A stretch of DNA of 64,000 nt, from positions 2,604,001-2,668,000 of the forward strand of contig OV121088.1 of NCBI GenBank assembly GCA_921293015.1. Direction: 5' to 3'. The notes beneath the pieces were generated by a model, which worked only from the letters and a program-made list of their open reading frames with translations, did no database searches and was not told the DNA's origin. Origin of the DNA: Phorcus lineatus (taxonomy: Eukaryota; Mollusca; Gastropoda; Trochida; Trochidae). Made by a program: the position numbers and the translations under genes. Shown here one piece after another: positions 60,093 to 64,000 of this stretch (the first letter of the stretch is position 1; each line of letters begins with the position of its first letter).

Positions 60093-61605
60093 TGACCAAC
60101 GTGTATTTTGAAGAATGATGAATCACGAATATACTCCTGTGATAAGATATCAAGATTTTCACAATCTACATCATAGTTGCTTCCCAAAGTCATCCATTTC
60201 ACCCTCGGGTTTCATATGGATTTTTGAGCACCAAAAAGCTTAAATTGAAGGTGTTCAGAACATCCCTTTAAATATCTCTCTCATATCACTATTGACCAAG
60301 CTCTCATTTAAAGTCAGTTCCTGTTCTACATCTGAACAAAACAAAAAGTCACATCTGTCAAAAGGGTTGAAGTCAGAAATAGGTTTTCATCATAAATCTT
60401 AGGACATGTCAAATACTTAAAAGAAATTAAGGGGGAAATTTTAGTCAAACAAACTAGGTAAGAATTGAAATACACCTTCATTTGTAAATTAAGCATTTAA
60501 ATGTCCAACCTTTTGCCACGTTTCAGAAAATCTATGCACAATGATAAAATTTGAAACTAAGGAGTCCTGTCAGCAGTAAAATATATGAAAATGACATTAA
60601 TAGATGAAAAAAGAGTTGATAAAATTATTATTATGTCAAAACTGTTACTTCATTATGTCAAATGTGTTACCAAAATATAATATCTCCATTGTTATTCAAA
60701 AGCTTACCTTAAATATATATTAAAACAAAATTCTCAGAATTCTCAGGAAGATACAAAAAGAGGAAGATATTTCATGATGAATTCAGCTGTAATTACAGTA
60801 ATTAGCATTGCAATGTCAGAACTGTTACCAGTTATGTCAAATCTGTTACCAAATGTCAAGAAATCCATGCATGATGAGAAAGCATGTTTATTGTGAGTTT
60901 TAAAAACAGATGAATAGATAGACTGGATATTTTTACAAGATAGGAACAAAACAACTTGATAACACTTCGATGAAGGATAAAAAAGTGGGAGCAATGTAAA
61001 CAAATGTCAAAACTGTTACTTCATTACGTCAAAAGTGTTACCTAAAAGTTTTTGTCGTCCGATGCTCCAATTATTTTACAAAACTTAACCTTGAAATATT
61101 TGAAATAACTTTCTAAAATATCAAGGGGAGATCTAAGTATAAGATTAAAACTATACATATAACCAGTCAGCTTTACTAAACATGATTCGCAGTGAGATGT
61201 CAGAACTGTTACAGTTTATGTTTATTCTGTTACCTCTTTGAACAGTAACAGTAATTACAGTAACAGATTTGACATTTTTGTTTGAATCAATGTTAAAATA
61301 ATGATTTCTCCCATTTCCAACCAAAGCCATACCACATTCATCTTGTGCCTTATAGAGCATTAATTTAGCATTTACTTGTGTTTGAGTATATCGCTGCTCA
61401 TAAGATTTAACCATGGTAACAGATTTGACTTTAAAATTCATAGACAACGTACGCTGCGCACCTGAAGCTGAATTTCTCAATAAAACTTCTCTCAGAGCAG
61501 TCATGCTACTCTCCATTGGCAAGGCAGGAACAAGGAGGCCCACAACGGGTAGTAGTGATTTTGTTGAAAATAAGGGAGCAATCATTTCCCCATACAATTC
61601 ATTAG
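60093..61605. repeat. About 190-bp spaced TGTCA-ACTGTTAC motif array
   Basis: TGTCA(A/G)AACTGTTAC followed about 15 bp later by ATGTCAAA.(T/C)TGTTACC occurs at 60632, 60813, 61004 and 61197 (spacing 181-193 bp). Inverted copies lie at 61256, 61418 and 61606. Minus-strand frames here (60743-61003 and 61151-61597) mostly translate the motif itself (GNRFDITGNSSDI and similar). Confidence 0.6.
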
Positions 61606-61620
61606 GGTAACAGAACTGAC

Positions 61621-63190
61621 AAAGACCCTTGGGACAGTCAAAAGTAAGAAGAAAATATCCAAAATATTGGACATTTTTTAATTTATTTTAAATTGGTGAT
61701 ATTATCTACATTAGTTCGTCTTTTTTCTTATCTCAGAGCATAAATAAGTATAAATAGTCAATTTATTTATCCCTCATTTCATCATCAAAAATTTCGATCC
61801 TGACTGTGGGACAGTCACTAATGCTTGATTTTTACTCTTTAAACTGCTTTACAATTTATAATTAACAAAAATTATGTTGATAAATGGCATGTTGGTGGTA
61901 GAAGACAATGGGTTCAATCAATTTAACGAAAAAAATCAAGTATAATTTATCAAATGTTTTTATTACAACCCCGGACATAAAATTTACACTTTTTTTATAT
62001 TGACTCATATAGATGTTCCTGATATTACTAGAAATACATTTCCTTAGACAGCGATTAATGAATCATTTTAATATTTGAGATACATATAAACACAAGTAGT
62101 GCCTTACTCTAAGGTGTTGATTTGAAAAGTACGAGAATTTGCCCTACTACAGAGGGTGTATCCTAATTATAACAATATTAGAGATTCCTGCTTTTGAAGT
62201 TGTTAAAGGAACAGTAGCACTTTTATTTGAGTAAACAAAGTTGTCTTACTAAGACCAAAACAAATGTTTCTAATGACAATTATTTTTAATCAAAACAAGC
62301 AACTGAAAAACAAACGTACCATATCTGGTTAAGCTGATCCATTTTCCAACCTCAAATTATTCAAAAGTGTTTACACAAGAATTGCCGCCATTTTTCTTGT
62401 TCGTTACTTGAATATTTCCTCTTCGATTACCTATGTTCGAGTTGAGTAACGAGACATTTTGACCCTATGAAGATAATTCATTTTGCATACTATAATATTT
62501 GGACTCTACATTTAAATGTTCAAATGGCCCTACCATATGTCATCCTCGATAATCGAAAGTTTACCATAGAATTAACAGAACTTTTACCCTTGATAATCCA
62601 GGACGTAAGTATATAAATTGAAAGTTACAGTTGAAAAAATACATTCATAATTGAATTCTCATTCGACAAAAATATCAAAGCGAAACTCCAGTATGTAGAT
62701 ATGCATATGGAGATAGAAGGGGTTGATAAACAAATAAGATGCCAGCCAGCGCAACTGAAAAACCACTTTAGTGACGTCATAATCCGGATTGTTGTAAGAA
62801 CCAGTTATGGATGATGGTGAACCGTGCTAGCCACAGTCTGAGTAAATTTAGTTCGACAGTTCGTATTAACATGGTCAACTAATTATGAAACTGTTGATCT
62901 AGATTCAATTAGACTTGATCTTGGTCTCAACGGTCTCCTATCATCTATCAACTTTATCATCTGTCCAGTTTTCCACATGTTTTCCATTGGGGTACTTTTG
63001 TTGCTTTTCATTCAAAACGAACCGTACTATTTTCTTGTTTCTTCCTCTTGCAGCAATAAAGATTGCAGATTAAAGATATTTAAACAGCAACTTTTCTGTT
63101 TCATATATTCAGAAATCAATTAGAATGAATGGGCAAGCCAGAAGTTCAATAACAGCTTATCTTGAAGGATATTTTGTGTGTCGGAGAAGA
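61621..63190. other. Intergenic, nothing recognised
   Basis: AT-rich. I found no exon, element end or strong regulatory word that I can support. Confidence 0.5.
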
Positions 63191-63207
63191 CACTTTCAGT
63201 ACAGATT

Positions 63208-64000
63208 TTTAGCTCATCAGGTCTGAAAGACCCGATCGGCTTATGGCATGGCATGGCATGGCGTCCGGCGTCCGTCCATCCGTCCGTCCATCCGTCCGTC
63301 CGTCCATCTGTAAACTTTTCACTTTTTCGACTTCTTCTCCAGAACCAATGACTCTAGAGAGTTGAAATTTTATGTGCATACTCCTTGGCAAATGGGGATT
63401 CTAAATTGTAGATTTCGTGACCCCATGACCCCAAACGAGGTCACAAGGGTCAAAACCTTAAAAATCTATTTTAATCTTCTTCTCCAGTTCCAAAAGGTCC
63501 AGAGAGCTGAAAAGTTGTGTGTTGACTTCTTGGCCAATGGGGATTCTGAATTGTACGTTCGGTGACCACTTGACCCCAAATGGGGTCACAGGGGTCAAAA
63601 CCTTAAAATCCTACTTTCATCTTCTTCTCCAGTTCCAAAAGGTCTTGATAGCTTAATAGTTGTGTGTAGACTCCTTGGACAATGGGGATTCTGAATTGTA
63701 CGTTCGGTGACCCCTTGACCCCAAATGGGCAATGGGCCTATTTTGTTTAAAAACCTAATTTCATCTTTTTCCCTAGTTCCAAAAGGTCTAGAGAGCTGAA
63801 AAGGTGTGTGGAGACTCCTTGGCCAACAGGGATTCTAAATTGTAGGTTTGGTGACCCCATGACCCCAAATGGGGTCACATGGGTCAAAACCTGAAAAACC
63901 TATTTTCATCTTCTTCTCCAGTTCCAAAAGGTCTAGAGAGCTGAAAAGGTGTGTGGAGACTCCTTGGCCAACAGGGATTCTAAATTGTAGGTTTGGTGAC
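63208..64000 (+). repeat. Molluscan AGCTCATC repeat with about 146-bp tandem units, runs off the window
   Basis: The head AGCTCATCAGGTCTGAAAGA, then CCCGATCGGC, is followed by a (TGGCA)n/(GTCC)n stretch and then at least four units starting near 63408, 63554, 63700, 63843 and 63988. Each contains GTGACCCC.TGACCCCAAA, a GGGGTCACA.GGGTCAAAACC block and TCTTCTTCTCCAGTTCCAAA. Units stay about 90 percent alike by eye. Confidence 0.85.

Larger units (their letters stand above)
56529..61620. mobile_element. Possible 5.1-kb element bounded by inverted GTCAGTTCTGTTACC
   Basis: GTCAGTTCTGTTACC at 56529-56543 is repeated as an exact inverted copy at 61606-61620. Variants of the same word recur inside both flanks in both orientations (56645, 56835, 56860; 60632, 60813, 61004, 61197, 61256, 61418). 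This mirrors the end-plus-subterminal-repeat layout of the 29.68-32.75 kb element. It contains the 48-bp minisatellite. No transposase is recognised. Confidence 0.4.

Overview
The window is AT-rich metazoan nuclear DNA with spliced genes, canonical GT-AG introns, several non-LTR retrotransposons and many small DNA-transposon remnants. Two dispersed repeats point, from memory, to a mollusc and probably a gastropod: a GAGTGAGTGAGTGAG-headed repeat near 40.55 kb, and a tandem family starting AGCTCATC..GGTCTGAAAGACCC at 63.2 kb. The species cannot be named from sequence alone.

Layout: 0.7-2.07 kb (minus) holds an intronless secreted protein with a Cys-rich head and a possible LDL-receptor-type propeller. 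From 2.1 to 11.9 kb there is no convincing host gene, only LINE fragments, MITEs, a tRNA-like SINE head and AT-rich satellites. From 11.97 to 23.09 kb (plus) a complete 16-exon astacin metalloprotease can be rebuilt from splice sites (720 aa): signal peptide, propeptide, furin site, catalytic domain, EGF, CUB, Cys-rich module, TSP1, second Cys-rich module. From 25.4 to 28.5 kb lie a decayed Tc1/mariner transposase and a 5'-truncated CR1/jockey-like LINE, both minus. From 29.68 to 32.75 kb is a 3.07-kb terminal-inverted-repeat element carrying an F-box/LRR-like gene and a basic, Cys-containing transposon-type protein, with a MULE-like MITE nested inside. From 33 to 39 kb there are promoter-like islands, two perfect kappaB palindromes and one candidate small gene.

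From 39.98 to 47.29 kb (plus) an 11-exon gene encodes a 509-aa protein with a RHIM-like amyloid motif (LQLGNNNTM), an acidic linker, a folded domain and a C-terminal coiled coil. I consider this the most interesting locus, a possible undescribed necroptosis/NF-kB-type adaptor. From 48.4 to 56.3 kb there are a candidate first exon, a GC-rich poly-C-flanked coding-like island, a dead Tx1/L1-like LINE (50.8-55.5 kb) beside a TC microsatellite and interrupted by a 0.9-kb foldback element, and two candidate micro-exons. From 56.5 to 61.6 kb an element-like interval holds a 48-bp minisatellite organised in 288-bp higher-order units. The window ends in a roughly 146-bp tandem repeat that runs off the edge.

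The two best genes are probably unrelated in function: one is an extracellular matrix-type protease, the other a cytosolic signalling adaptor. Much of the rest is transposon ecology with several datable nestings (MITE in TIR element, foldback element in LINE, MITE beside LINE fragment). Exon models come from reading splice sites and frame continuity by eye; both multi-exon models close in frame over all exons.
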